Below are positions 1 to 11,900 of a DNA stretch of 64,000 nucleotides, in pieces. The translations under genes and the position numbers were made by a program. Each line of letters opens with the position of its first letter. The stretch's first letter is position 1. Below the pieces are notes generated by a model. That model was not told where the DNA came from. It saw only the letters and a program-made list of their open reading frames with translations, and did not search any database. The stretch is from contig NC_135123.1 of the NCBI RefSeq assembly GCF_050908995.1, positions 5,828,001 through 5,892,000 on the forward strand, given 5' to 3'. This DNA comes from Andrena cerasifolii (lineage: Eukaryota > Arthropoda > Insecta > Hymenoptera > Andrenidae).

Positions 1-2401
1 CACCTGTTTCTTATTTTTCGGCCCTCTAAAATATATCCAAAAACCAAAGCAAACGAAGGCGGACACCTGGGATACTTTCTTTGTGAGTGCGCCTGTTTAT
101 TTTTGCAACGGATCGGACTTTTGGTTTTTTGTCAATCAGGTCTGGCCTCCGGAAGGATATTGTTCTCTCCACGATGCTCCTATTCCGCTATAAATAAATA
201 TAAATAATTTACATACAATATTTTTTATAGCCTAAAAGTTGACAGAATAAAGCTACGAACACGCAAAATGCCACGTGCAATATATGTTTCTTTTTTTAAT
301 TCCCGGAAAATTGAGTTTTTTTCCACTAGGAAAACCCACTTACGCTCCGCTATCACGAACCTTCACGAGGCCACGAAATCATCTACGAAACATCTATTCT
401 AATGTCCTCTAATTAAGAGGAAACTAGTGATTAACGATACAAGAATCAGAATCCATTCATAAGAATAACAGTGATAGGATCCTACTTGAGAGTCTTTCCC
501 GGCAGTCCCTCCAACTGCCGTTTAATTTCACGAATACCGTGCACCACTGGCAGAGAAGGATTCGGGGGGTGGCGAGCGACGTGGAGAGGGTTGGAAGAGC
601 TGAGATGACAGAATCCAGGGGGGCAAGCTTGAACGCGGGGGCAAACTGCGGGCATCGTTCACCGGGACACGCACGATAGAAAGCAAAGGGACGGTGCAAA
701 AGAGTAGGAATGTCGAGGGGGGGTTAGAGAAATGGCCAGATGACGGTACGCGAGGGTGTAGGTTTACACTTGGCCCGTTAAAAGGTTCGTGTTCCTCCTC
801 TTTTACGAGAGTGAAACGAGACGAAATGGAATTGTACGTTCCCTTTCACGGCAGCCCAGGGGCTGGCTTGCCAAACAAGAGGATAGAGCGGGGCCGATGG
901 CCGGCTGAACTGCGCCAAGATTTCTTTGATCGGCTTCCCGCGCTGTAATCGATTCGCCGAGGCGTGGAGCGGGTGCGAATGATCACCGAACTTCAAGACG
1001 CTCTGCCCTGCTTCCCGGTGGCTCCTCTCCCCGTTCCGCGTGCCAGCAGAGCGCGGCGTGTGCCTGCGAACAAAAGTGTGATCGAAGACGCGCGTTTAAT
1101 ACCCAGCCGCGTCTACGGTCCAGCGGCCGGGAATTCCGTGTCGACGAATATTCGTGGCGGGATCTGGGAGAGTCAGCAGAATATTCTCACGGCGACAGGC
1201 AAGAGTTTATTTCTGGAGCCTCCATCAGTTTCACTTAGAGCACGGAAATTAGTTAAGGGTTCGTTCCAAAGGGAGGAACCATCGTTGTGCATTCGCTAGG
1301 AGCGCATCCCGCAAATAGTTTTCGCCGTTCGCGTCGAAATTCTCGCTCGCCAAAGGCAGGAACCTTGAACGCGTTAATGATCAAAGAGGGGTGAGCGTCA
1401 TCTGCATGCACGCGCCGGGATTTTCTAATCAGCACCCCCTCCCCTCGCCTTCAGCTGCGGCGGAAAGGTTGGCTGGTAAAAATAGATGTTACCTAATTTG
1501 GTTCGCTGTCACGGTCCCGCCTCGCTGCTCGCGTAATTGCGAATGGGGAAGTGTCTTTACGTAGCGACAGGGCTGACCAAGTGGTATGAGATTGTTTGTA
1601 GTCAGACGCGGCGTTCACTAACTTTGGTTCCAGTAGTGTAGGTTAGTGTGCGGGTGGCCGCGCTGTTCAGTGGTAGATACATTGGAGGTGAAGCAATTCG
1701 TTATTAATCGTATTGAATATGGATTTGTTTATAGTGTGTTATAGAGTATTAATGTTAACAGAAGTGTTCGCAAGTAGCCACAATGAGACTCGACCTCTGA
1801 GTGTCTAGTCAGCAGAGGTTGTAAGGCTCCGTCTCGATTTGTATCGACACCGCAATTACGCGGATCCCTAATCGTTTTACCGAAGTAGGGCTAGTAAGTT
1901 GAGTGCAAGAATGTAAGGAAAACAACGAACTGATATATATATGTAAAGAGAAAATATCCTCTTTAATTGAATTTCAGCGCGCTTTGGTACTCAGCGCACG
2001 CTTCGGAGTATGATTGACAGGTGGCGCATCAATTACGACTGAGAATAAAAAATTAGAGAGAGATAGGGAAGTAGAGCACATGTGCAATCCATAATTATAA
2101 TTATCCGTAATTAACTTACTATAAATTAAAATTAATAAGAAGTTAGATAAACTGAACAGAGAAGAGGTGAAAATTAACTTTTATTGCCGTTTCTCTGTTT
2201 TTCAGGTAAGACCATTGAACAAACTGTAAATATAATGTAAATAGTATAAACAAAATTCAACTCTGTTTTTCAGTGAAACAATTATTGGTTAATTTCATAA
2301 CCTGTTCAAGAACAAAAATTTATAATTAATATTATATATATTTAATAGCAATAAACAGGTATAACAGATTAAAACGATGAGTTGTGAGTAACTATTTTAC
2401 A

Positions 2402-2450
2402 CTAACCGTTCCGCGCTGATGGATTGACGCTAACCGTACTGCGCTGACGG
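2402..2450. repeat. Two-copy direct repeat, 28-bp period
   Basis: A 21-nt segment starting CTAACCGT and ending with GCGCTGA plus three more bases occurs at 2402-2422 and again at 2430-2450, with 18 of 21 positions identical. It looks like a local tandem duplication and has no recognised function. Confidence 0.7.
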
Positions 2451-2469
2451 GAGATGATGGCTATCTTTT

Positions 2470-2555
2470 CCGGACTCCTCCGATGTATCAAAAAGAGTCC
2501 GGCGGTGAGGTGTTTTGGCTCGATTGGCCAACGTAGTCGGTATCAACCAATCGAG
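2470..2555. repeat. Pair of adjacent short hairpins
   Basis: CCGGACTC at 2470-2477 pairs with GAGTCCGG at 2495-2502. CTCGATTGG at 2519-2527 pairs with CCAATCGAG at 2547-2555. The stems are perfect but short (8 and 9 bp), with loops of 17-19 nt. They are too short for a microRNA precursor and could be chance or remnants of a fold-back element. Confidence 0.5.
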
Positions 2556-5554
2556 TAATGTCCCTAGCACAAATTTCGCGGCACCTATTCCCTGCGCCCT
2601 TGGCGCGCTTTTTCCGGAAAAGGGACTAGATTTGGCGGGAATCGTTCTGGCCGGAATTTTGACGGCAAGATATTTTCTACCTGCCTCAACGGCGCGAAAG
2701 CGCAAAGACACCCACAGTTGCCTTGCACGTGCGTTAACCAGCGACTCTTCCGAAGGTAACCACGAGGCTGCCAGGCGCGTTGGCCTACCTTGGCGTTTGT
2801 GACGGCCTTTTACTTTAATTGCCGGGTGACAAATTGGCCCTTGCAACGGTCAAGCTGTCTAATAAAGTGTGCAACGCAGATGCGAGGATTTTAGACAGGC
2901 CTGACAATGAATCCGGATCTTCCGCGTATTAATGCAACGCGGAACAGTAGGGCAAGTTGTGCAAAGGCTTTATTCGAATTACTTTTTACATCAACTCCTA
3001 ATTCTCGGATCAACTTCTAACTCTCGGATCTCGTGCAGTTGATAATTGGTGAAGAATTGAAAAGTGGGATGCAGCGTGCTCGGTGCAGCTAGGAATTCTG
3101 TAAATGAAATTCATAGAACTACAGGGCGTCGCGGCGGGAACGCGGGAAATGAGACGAAGCGACTCGAAGCGCGTCTGTGAATGAGGGAATCGATGAAACT
3201 CGAGGAGACACAGGAGGACGAGAGTTAAAACGGCACGAGAGGAAGATCTTGACAAACGATTGAACGTACGCATCGATTGGCCAGGTGGTGGGTGCTGGGC
3301 AATTAATGCTCCGCTTTAACTACCGCTGAAGATGTGTTCGCGTTCGAGTGAGGTGTCGTGAATTCGTGAGAGAATATTGAATATCGATTGCGGGGAATAG
3401 AAAAACGCTTTCACGTTTCATGTAACATCTGACGTCCCTTCTCTTTCATCTTGGCAACGTCAAGGGAGTCGAGCTCCTGCCTTGAACATCGCATCGGGCA
3501 CAGCGTTACGTATCTACCTGCAATTTCAAACGACCTGCAATTCTTCACGCGACCCATCCGAAGCGGTGGCAGCGAAGGTAAAAATCCTCCGCGAAGATAA
3601 GCTCGACAAATCTTTTACGGCACAATAGGCAAGTTTTTACTGCAATGGCCGGGCCGGGGAATAACACCGAGGAGCACGGTTAGTTTTAATGCGATGCTAA
3701 TCTGGAAGTTTAGTGGCGTATTGTTAGCATCTGGTTCGAAGTGCGAGTCAAGTCGTATCTGTGCGAAACGAAACTTCCCGTATTTCCTTTTTACGCCAGC
3801 GTGGCGGAGGAAACCGCCGCGAAAGCAACACAAGGAACCGCCGCGTTTAACGCGAGGCTAGCTCCCGGCAAGATTGTCGAAGTTCTCGTTCAATGCTATC
3901 AGAAATTAGCGATCTCCGCGAATACTCCGTTACCTCTAAATTCATGCGCCTCCCCTAGATCACGCTGTTATTACCCGGCGCGTGGAAATTGACAAAGGGG
4001 CAAGCGCAAACGTTCCATTTCGGGCGAAACTTTCGCGCACCCCTACCAGAACCGCACGCGAGTAAATCATCGAAATGATCGGAGCAGGAAGCTCACCCCT
4101 CCCCTCCGCGGACCTCTGTTAACCGAGCATTTTTCGTTTTTATAAACCCTCTGCGCCCATAAATTCTCCGTCCTCCTTCGAAAAAAAAGGGCGGGAAAAA
4201 AACATTGCACACGTGCAGGGGGGGGGTGGAGACCGAGCAGCGCGATAAGTCCAACATCGCGAAAATTATCATGGCGACGACTCTTCCTTCCTCCCTTATT
4301 TCCACCGTTAAAATCGGGCGCCCGGCGCGCGGACCTTTCGCCATTAAATCTATCAGCGTTCGACGACGATGCCTCGTGTCAAAGCGCCGCAACTATGCGG
4401 CCGGGGAAAATAGAGAAGGGAATGATAAATAAAAGTTGCATATGTACGACCGGTGCGAAACCGCGCCGGAATATACGATCGCAAAAACGTTGAATTATTA
4501 GGTTCGCAGTTTATCTCGAGCCGGGGCGGCGCGGTCTCAAGCGGCGGCGCCGAGCGAGCCAGCGAAACCTTCGCTGCCGCGGCTGCTGATTCACGAAAAA
4601 GAGCCGGCCAATGAACGTCGTCCCTGCTTATCAGCGGAGAGTTCATTAGCCGTGAGAACGGCGTGTCATAGAGGACGTCGACGGCGGTCCCAGGGAAAAC
4701 AGGAGCACCGGGAGAGGAGCTCCCGTCTAGCCGGGCAGCTAGGGAAAGCGTAGGGCGCATAATGGTAGCGGCTGGCTCGCGAAAACAAGGAAGAAAAACA
4801 CGCTAACGGGACATCGGGCCGGACGGCGGGTCGAGGAGTCCAGCCGCGCAACGTTGCAAGGGGTTGCTGGGGCGTATCGCCGCTAATGCATGTACAACGG
4901 TGCCAGCAGGAAGAATTGGTAACGCCGGGCCATCGGTGGATACCAGCAAAGTAATTTAAAATCCGCTACCTCGCCCCTCGTCGAAATGGCGACTAGCTGG
5001 GATACGAAAAAAATGCGCCTCCTGCCAGTTTCCCACGGACGAACTGGGGTGGCGGTGTTGGAGGGGGGGTTGTGGAATCGGAGGCAGTTGAGGGATACTG
5101 GTTTGAAGAGGAAAGTAAGTGGAGATTGTGTGTATCGGTCACTAGAGGGGGAGAGGAGTGATTAATAATCGTAATGAGTCTTGGAAAAGATTGATCATTG
5201 AGGGGGAAGTGGAATGGCGGTTATTTTCTGCTTTTCAGGGTTGTGAATTACGGCGTGACGTTTGCATCGAAGGAATTCTGGTGGACTCTGATTTTTATGG
5301 TACTTAGGCGAGGGGAAGCTAATTTAGGTCAGTAGTACCTTAGGGAAAATTCTGTTGCGAGCAGAGCTTTTTAGGAGGAAATCTCCGCAACACAAAGTTA
5401 TTCCCTCTATGGTGTTTTAAGATCACATGAGTTCAATGAAGGATGATGAGATGTGGAGGTTGTTTTAATAATCGAATCATCGCACTTGTAATCGCACTAT
5501 TTTACTAAGGAAGACATTGCTGATTTAATATAGGATCGAGCGATTCTACTCGAT

Positions 5555-5790
5555 TCTTTTTCTGAAGAATCGATTATTTTATCGATTATTCTAAGAATCG
5601 ATTATTTTATCGATTATTCTAAGAACCGATTCTCGATAACTCGATTATTCTAAGAATCGATTCCTGATAACTCGATTATTCTAAGAATCGATTCCCGATA
5701 ACTCAATTATTTTAAGAATCGATTCCCGATAACTCGATTATTCTAAGAATCGATTCCCGATAACTCGATTATTTTTTAACCAAGAATCGA
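5555..5790. repeat. AATCGATT-rich minisatellite
   Basis: A tandem array of palindromic units. The clearest unit is 31 bp, beginning AACTCGATTATTCTAAGAA and ending CGATTCCCGAT, repeated between about 5637 and 5790. Shorter variants of the same motif lie upstream from 5555. Each unit contains AATCGATT, which is self-complementary. More AATCGATT-like sequence returns in inverted orientation at 6090-6220, so the array may sit inside a larger fold-back element, as the ATTCGAAT array at 19 kb does. No target duplication could be fixed. Confidence 0.85.
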
Positions 5791-8320
5791 GAAGAAAATC
5801 GGCGTTTTGTATTTTTAAGAATTTTCTAATCATAATCTTTTATTTATCAGTTTCTACAAATGAAAAAGGAATTCAAATGTCTTAAATTAAATAAACTACA
5901 ACTGTACCTATATAACAAATGAAATTGGCTGTGAGTTTCACGGGTGTACATGTAGGTACGCTAGAACCTTTTAATAGGATTTTATAATATATACTTATAA
6001 TTAGACTAAAGAATATTACATTTTTCAATATAATTTATTTATTTATTTATTATTAATGCTCCAAGAAAAATCCTCTTTATTTCACATTTAATTGATTCTA
6101 TTTCTGATCATTTTCTCGATCACGTCTTTGATGATTCTTTTCACCGATTCATCGATTCTTTTTGAAAATAATCGGTTTCCATGTATCGATGTTTCATTAG
6201 AATCGATTCTTAAGTATCGCTTTTTTTTACTCGTAAAAAAAGGTGTTCGGAACTATTTGGTATTGGTCAAAATGAGTGGTGGGAATGGATCATGGAAACA
6301 GTACCGGAAAGGGAAATCTTGAGAACCGGTGACGGCGTAAACACGACCGGTGAAGCCATCCTGGCCACCCTGGGGAACTGTTTCCTGACTCAGGCTAATA
6401 GCCGTGATTCCCGTGCCGTAAAAGTGAATTTACAACAGTCCCAAACCTATGAGGTGCGAACTGACGGGCAAAGTGTCTGCCAGCTGAGGCAGACGACACG
6501 CAGGACACCTCTACAACCCCTCGAGTTCTATGAGGGAAGGAACGTTCCTTCCTCAACAAATTCTCTGATTCAGAATGATAGCTGGTTAATACATTTGTGG
6601 AAAAATTCATGCAAGATTAAACGTCAAAAGTTCGCATTTATGCATCGTTAGTGCCAGCAGTATCCTCGGCTTGGGAATTAATGAAAAAACTTAATGCGTT
6701 CCCGTTCAGGATTAACGTACGCGTCCCGAGAGCTTGAAGCGCTTGCAACGGCTCCATAAGTCCACAAGAATGTGTCAACCCCGTCTGCTTAATTAATCCT
6801 CCACTTTTCTGCCCCGTTGCTTCTAAGGTCTCCCGCTCTTCCCTTTTTACCCTTTACAAACTCCCTTTTGATGCTCGAGCTTGCCTCTAACTTCCTCCGC
6901 TGGCAGTCCGAGATGAATAAGATGCTCCTCTGCATCCGGACACGGGGCGCACTATTTAATTCTGCAATCCGTCGCTCCCCCAATTTATTAGAGGCCTTTC
7001 AATTATCGCCGCGGACGAACACACAAGCGAGCTGCGGAAGAGTCAGAGCAATCTACGCCGAGCATTCTTCTCAGTCGTCCCGAGGAGATAGCCTTTGTTC
7101 TGTAGCTACTTACGATTCACTAGACTGCAAGCATCCCGCAGCAGATTGAATAAAAATAGAACCAGTCTCCGGCCACTTTATCCGCGAAATTTCAATTATC
7201 ATTTCAACCGCGAGACGCGGGCAAGCCCGGGACAGAAGCTCGTTGGAAAGCGAGACAATGGAAGCCGCGGGATGACTTGTTGAAGTAAGTAGACGCGTCG
7301 CGCGCGGTACCCTAACGAGCCCCCAGGCAGGAGGAACTTACACTCTGGCAGAGCTTTCGCGTGGAACATCCCGTGCCAATGGAAATCTAAATCGATTCGA
7401 TCTCTCGGAAGAGTTCAAATGTCGATTCGTAAATACAAGCAGCGCGCTCGCCTGGCGAAAGAGGGGGACGCGGAAATTGAAACTGCGAGGGCGGAGGGGG
7501 GGCCGGATCGATTGCTTTTAAAACGGTCGACGGGGCGCGGGCAGTTAAAAATTGAAGCGTAGCCGGTTTTTCCGCCAAAGGAAGTCCGGAATGCGGGCCC
7601 CGGTGGAAATGGACTCCTACAAGGAAATCAGGGAATAATGAAACGGCCCCCGTGACAGGGGCGGAACGTACGTTAGCCGGATGTGTTTCCAGGTGTGCAC
7701 AGAGGGTTCATCGGCATGCGCACGCATCGTGGCTGTACGCCTCGGGGAACCTGTTTGAGTCGACTAGCAAATTGAAACCGTGCTGGCGTGTCTGGCACTG
7801 CGCCTGCAAGCTCCCGTCGAACGTATTAATTCGACTGAAACAAATCAAAAGGGGAAAGATGAGGGCATCGGTGCGTGGGGCTGATTCCGTGGATCGCGAT
7901 TCGGAATCCTGACGGGTACACTGTGGAATTTGATCCGCGAGATAGGCTTGACATCTGACAAGCTTTGACGCTGTCTACCAGTGGCAGCTGGAAGCGTAGT
8001 ATTTTTAGATCGCAGACTGTTCCCATATCGATATTAATCTCACCCGGCGCATGCAAGTCTCTTTGAATCTGTTCGATCGTGATCGAACTGTAAGTGTCCA
8101 CCTGGCGGATGGTGTTAAGCTTTAAGCTTGAGGAGGTCGACTAGTAGTGGGGGTGGGATGAAAGGGACGTTTTTGTTTAGGAACAGGTAGTAAAGGAACT
8201 AAATAACGATTCGAGTTCTAATTGGTAACAGTAGAAAAGACAGGTATCTGGATATAACAGTACAAGGTTCTATTAAGCTTCTCTGTATATTGGAATGCCT
8301 TATTTTTTGCTTTCTAAAAA
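5791..8320. other. Unrecognised noncoding sequence
   Basis: An AT-rich stretch (5800-6250) contains the inverted GAATCGAT-type motifs related to the preceding minisatellite. It is followed by mixed-composition sequence with no recognisable gene. Open frames such as 6292-6651 and 6817-7149 show no domain, no protein-like composition and competing frames on the other strand. Confidence 0.55.
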
Positions 8321-8324
8321 AGTG

Positions 8325-8786
8325 TGTTTATGGGACACACATGGGTGTTTATGAATGGGACAGTGTAATAAAACAAGGTAATATTAATATTATTATTTCT
8401 GCTGGTACCGAAATCGCAGTATTGATGTCGACAAGTCTACAAGCCGACGTTTTTTTAAGTTACATAAATGCCATGGATTGGCCAAAATATTTGTAACAAA
8501 CTTTACATTAAGTTTACATACTTAAATAACAAAGAAAAATCCTCGCATTAAAAAATAAAAGAAAATACTTTCATTAAAAATCCAAACACATAATCTTTAG
8601 ATTAATCCAAACTATGTTAAATATAAGATCTTAATTGGCACCAAAATTAATCAAAAACATCTTGATGCGTGGTAAGTATTCTTTTATTAACAATGCTCGG
8701 TTCAGCATACTAAGATTTTGAAGGGAACACATAGGAAAGGGGTGTCCCTTTCATAAATTTTTATTGTGTCCCATTCATAAATATGA
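8325..8786. repeat. Candidate degenerate inverted-repeat element
   Basis: TTTATGAATGGGACA near 8347-8361 is mirrored by TGTCCCATTCATAAAT near 8767-8782. The neighbouring ATGGGACAC-type and GTGTCCCTTTCAT-type motifs are also inverted relative to each other. The interior is AT-rich with no coding potential. The ends and target duplication could not be defined, so it is only a candidate decayed TIR element. Confidence 0.4.
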
Positions 8787-8804
8787 CAACACAATTGAAA
8801 ATCT

Positions 8805-8979
8805 ACACTGCGTTCCACATTAGAGCGTACTCATTTCGCGCAGGGATAACACTGTTGATTGGTAGTAAACCGGCAGGGAAAGTGCTACGACCAATCGCGT
8901 GTGTCAGATCCGTGGGAGTTGCGCAGATCGGTCGCAAATTGGTAGTGGCGTTGGTACGCTCTTACATGGAACGCAGTGT
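8805..8979. mobile_element. Short TIR element (MITE), about 175 bp
   Basis: The left end, beginning ACACTGCGTTCCACATTAG, and the right end, finishing TGGAACGCAGTGT, are inverted repeats matching at about 22 of 26 positions. The element is flanked by AATCT at 8800-8804 and 8980-8984, which may be a 5-bp target-site duplication. There is no coding sequence. The superfamily cannot be assigned: ends beginning CACTG occur in several groups and a 5-bp duplication is not diagnostic. Confidence 0.65.
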
Positions 8980-8989
8980 AATCTCTACA

Positions 8990-11900
8990 GTTACACTATT
9001 AAACAAAAAATTTATCTGTACATATGTCTAATTGTTCCTGAATAAATATCAGTCCAGATGTAACAATAAAGAAATCAGTCATTGCTAACAGCACACAGCA
9101 AATCATTTCGAGAAAATATAAAAAATTTTACTTTGAAGCACGAAAAAAACTCAACCATGTATCCGCCGTCTTTGAAATGGCAGAGACTTGCAATTAGGCG
9201 TGTTTGGGCATGCATTACTGTGACGTCCCGGCCCCACCACATGGGTCACGCCGGTTAGTCTCCGCCGGCGCCGCTAGAGGTCTACTCTTCTCGCAAGTCC
9301 TATCGTCCACTCTCGTTCGTATATATACAAGTTCCAAGTTATTTCCTCTTAGTCCCCGTGTGTGTAGAGTAGAGAGATGAGAGTAGAGTCTGGCTGATGA
9401 CGGTCCCAAGACGAAATACGCTACGCACAATCTTCTTTTCCTCCTCGATCTTTAATGCCAATCCACCTGGTTCGCACAGTATATTCCAAAAAGCGTGACC
9501 GGCCCGAGGAATTACGGTTACGCCGGAGGCGACGGGGCAAGAAAGAAGAATATTCCCTCCCTCTGTACTTTCCGGAATCAAAATCATCAATCAGCATCTC
9601 GGTTTCGGACGTAACAATTAGTATTGCTACAAAATGAAAATACTTTCGCCATGGGAAGATCCTTTATCTTTCATATAATTGCAATGTCCCTTTCAATATG
9701 TGCCCCTTTCATCCCCACCTCACTGCTACGTGAAAAATCCTTGGTCCTGATCGATTGTCTTTGGAAACTCGGCCGATGTGGCCCAGAAATAACTCTCGTT
9801 GGAGAAATCCGTCTTCTTGTAGACCTGGTGCCAAACTACTGAGCCCAGAGATGCATAATTCTAGGTCCAGGAACTTCTTCTTCCTACCAGCTTCTCTCCC
9901 AATCCTCTTACACGTTTCCAAAACGCCACGATAGACACCCCGCATGGAGCGCGAGAGCGAAGATTGGTACGAAGCTCTGAGGGTGTTTGATCGCGCGAGC
10001 TTCGAAAACGCTGGGGTATCGCGCGATGAGATAAAACGGCGGCAGGGGTTGTATGTCCATCAGCGGCAGCCAACCGGCAAGCGGTATCGCGAGCTAGTAT
10101 CGTCTATCGGGGCCGTATTATCTCGGGCAGCGCTCGCGCAAATGGCGCGAACATCCGCGAGACGCCTTCCTAACTTATCGTCATAGGAAGTGGCCCACCC
10201 GTCCTCCTTGTCGGCGAGTCTCTCCCTTCCTCCTGCCCTCTTCCCTCCTACCCCTATCGAGGGGAGCGTTTTTCCGCTTTATCCGGCGTTGGCGCGAGGT
10301 AAAAGACCCTCCAGAGGCGCCAGAACCACCCTTTGTGAAACGCACCCTGCCCGAGTCCCTTACCCCCCGCACCAAGAAAGGAAAACCCTATTTTTCTGGC
10401 GCTCGCGCGTCCAAGACACGGAACGCGGGCGTCGCAGGGAGCGGGGGAGTTAATATTTTCTTACTCGAATCTGCTCTTCTCTGCATTACCGCGCCGCGCC
10501 GCGTGCTACTGTCATTGTCACCCCCGCGGACGGATTTCGAGGGGGGTTGTATCCTTGTCGGGCGGCGAGGTTGCTCGAGATACGGGGGCTGATTCGAGCT
10601 GAAGGAGGAAGTGGTTTTTCAGGGAAGAGTGGCGGTTCGTTGTTGATCCTTGGCGGTTCGTAAAAGTGAGGTGGAGGAAGATGGCGAAGGTAAATGTGGG
10701 TGGAATAGTGCGAAGGAAATTGACTGGTTGATGGGGAATGTTGTAGGGGGCGTGATAAAGGGGATGGTCGCAACCTTTTACGGGTGAATCTGTGTACCTA
10801 TATTCGGGATGATTTCTTTTTATTCCTATGTTCGCTATTCGACGGGAGGGGGAATAGAAAGTTTGAAAGGAAACAAGGTACGCGTCGCGGGTTCTTCTGA
10901 AAAGCTTGATATATTAATTCCACCTTGCGGTTGGGCATTTAGAATTCGATCACGTTCCGCGGAAACGGGAACGAGGTTTCCTCAGTTGTGATTGCTGATC
11001 CGGTCACATATGTATTATAAAAATGCGCTTGCAGCAGCGTGTATTACAAGCCAGCGCGGAACGTTATCGGAATTCGCGTTTCCAAGAGTAACGTACTTAA
11101 TACCGGTATTATGTTTTATGGGGATCGTGAGGGTATATAGGGGGTGTAAGTCTCGCGGTAGCTGCACGCGTGCGCGCCTCCCCAGTCCCTCCGTTAGCTA
11201 CTCGTATTTCTCTAACTTCGTTACCGCAAAGAAGCGCGCAGCTTCTTTCGCCCTGCTGCAATATTTTCCAGATGCTTCCCAGCGCTCGAGGAAATCTCGG
11301 TGCCGCGGTGCATTTTCACACGGGAGCCTCCGCTGTACCGTCTGACAAGTCAAGAACAGAGTCTGATCAGATTAAGCGATATTAATCATGGACCCTTTCT
11401 TTCTCCCTGCGGATTCTCATTTCCTCGCTTTCCATGGACTAATTTTCTAATTCCTTAATTTCCTGGCTGTCAAGAGCCTCTCCCCCTCTGGAAGATAACA
11501 GCTTCTCCTTATTAATTCCGCGAGGCCCATCTGGAAGTATTCCTAACACTGGTCCGTCCAAATATATCCCTTTGGAGAAGGCAGAAGTAAAATATGAATT
11601 CAGTACTGGGAACTGTAGATAGGTATATCGACACCAGTGCATTTGATCTGTGATCCCAATTGAATAGCTAATTCGAGGCCGAGGAAGGAAAGCTTCGAAT
11701 AGACGGCTGGCACGTATTTCGAAGAATAAATTGGTCAGAGGGTCGGTTTAAGTAGTACATTAGCTTCCGGTGAAAACTTAATTCACCGTCGCTGAAGAGA
11801 TCCACTTATCCTGTCTAGCAGCCGAATATATAATCTCTCCGCTCCTCTTCTCCACGCTTTGCGATATCCTCCCTGGTCCCCCACCCGACGTCGTCCTTTG

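Larger units (their letters stand above)
1..5550. other. Unrecognised noncoding sequence with GC-rich and AT-rich blocks
   Basis: No exon, RNA gene or transposon terminus is recognisable here. About 540-1450 and 3950-5100 are GC- and CpG-rich, while 1920-2400 is AT-rich. Short open frames occur on both strands but overlap one another and match no family I know. Pyrimidine tracts ending in CAG occur near 2205, 2273 and 5238 and resemble splice acceptors, but no open frame with a matching donor follows, so I do not call exons. Two small hairpins and a 28-bp-period duplication are listed separately. Confidence 0.6.

Noticed and set aside
2190..2280. Splice acceptors with polypyrimidine tracts
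   Set aside because: CAG after T-rich tracts at about 2205 and 2273, but no open exon or donor follows.
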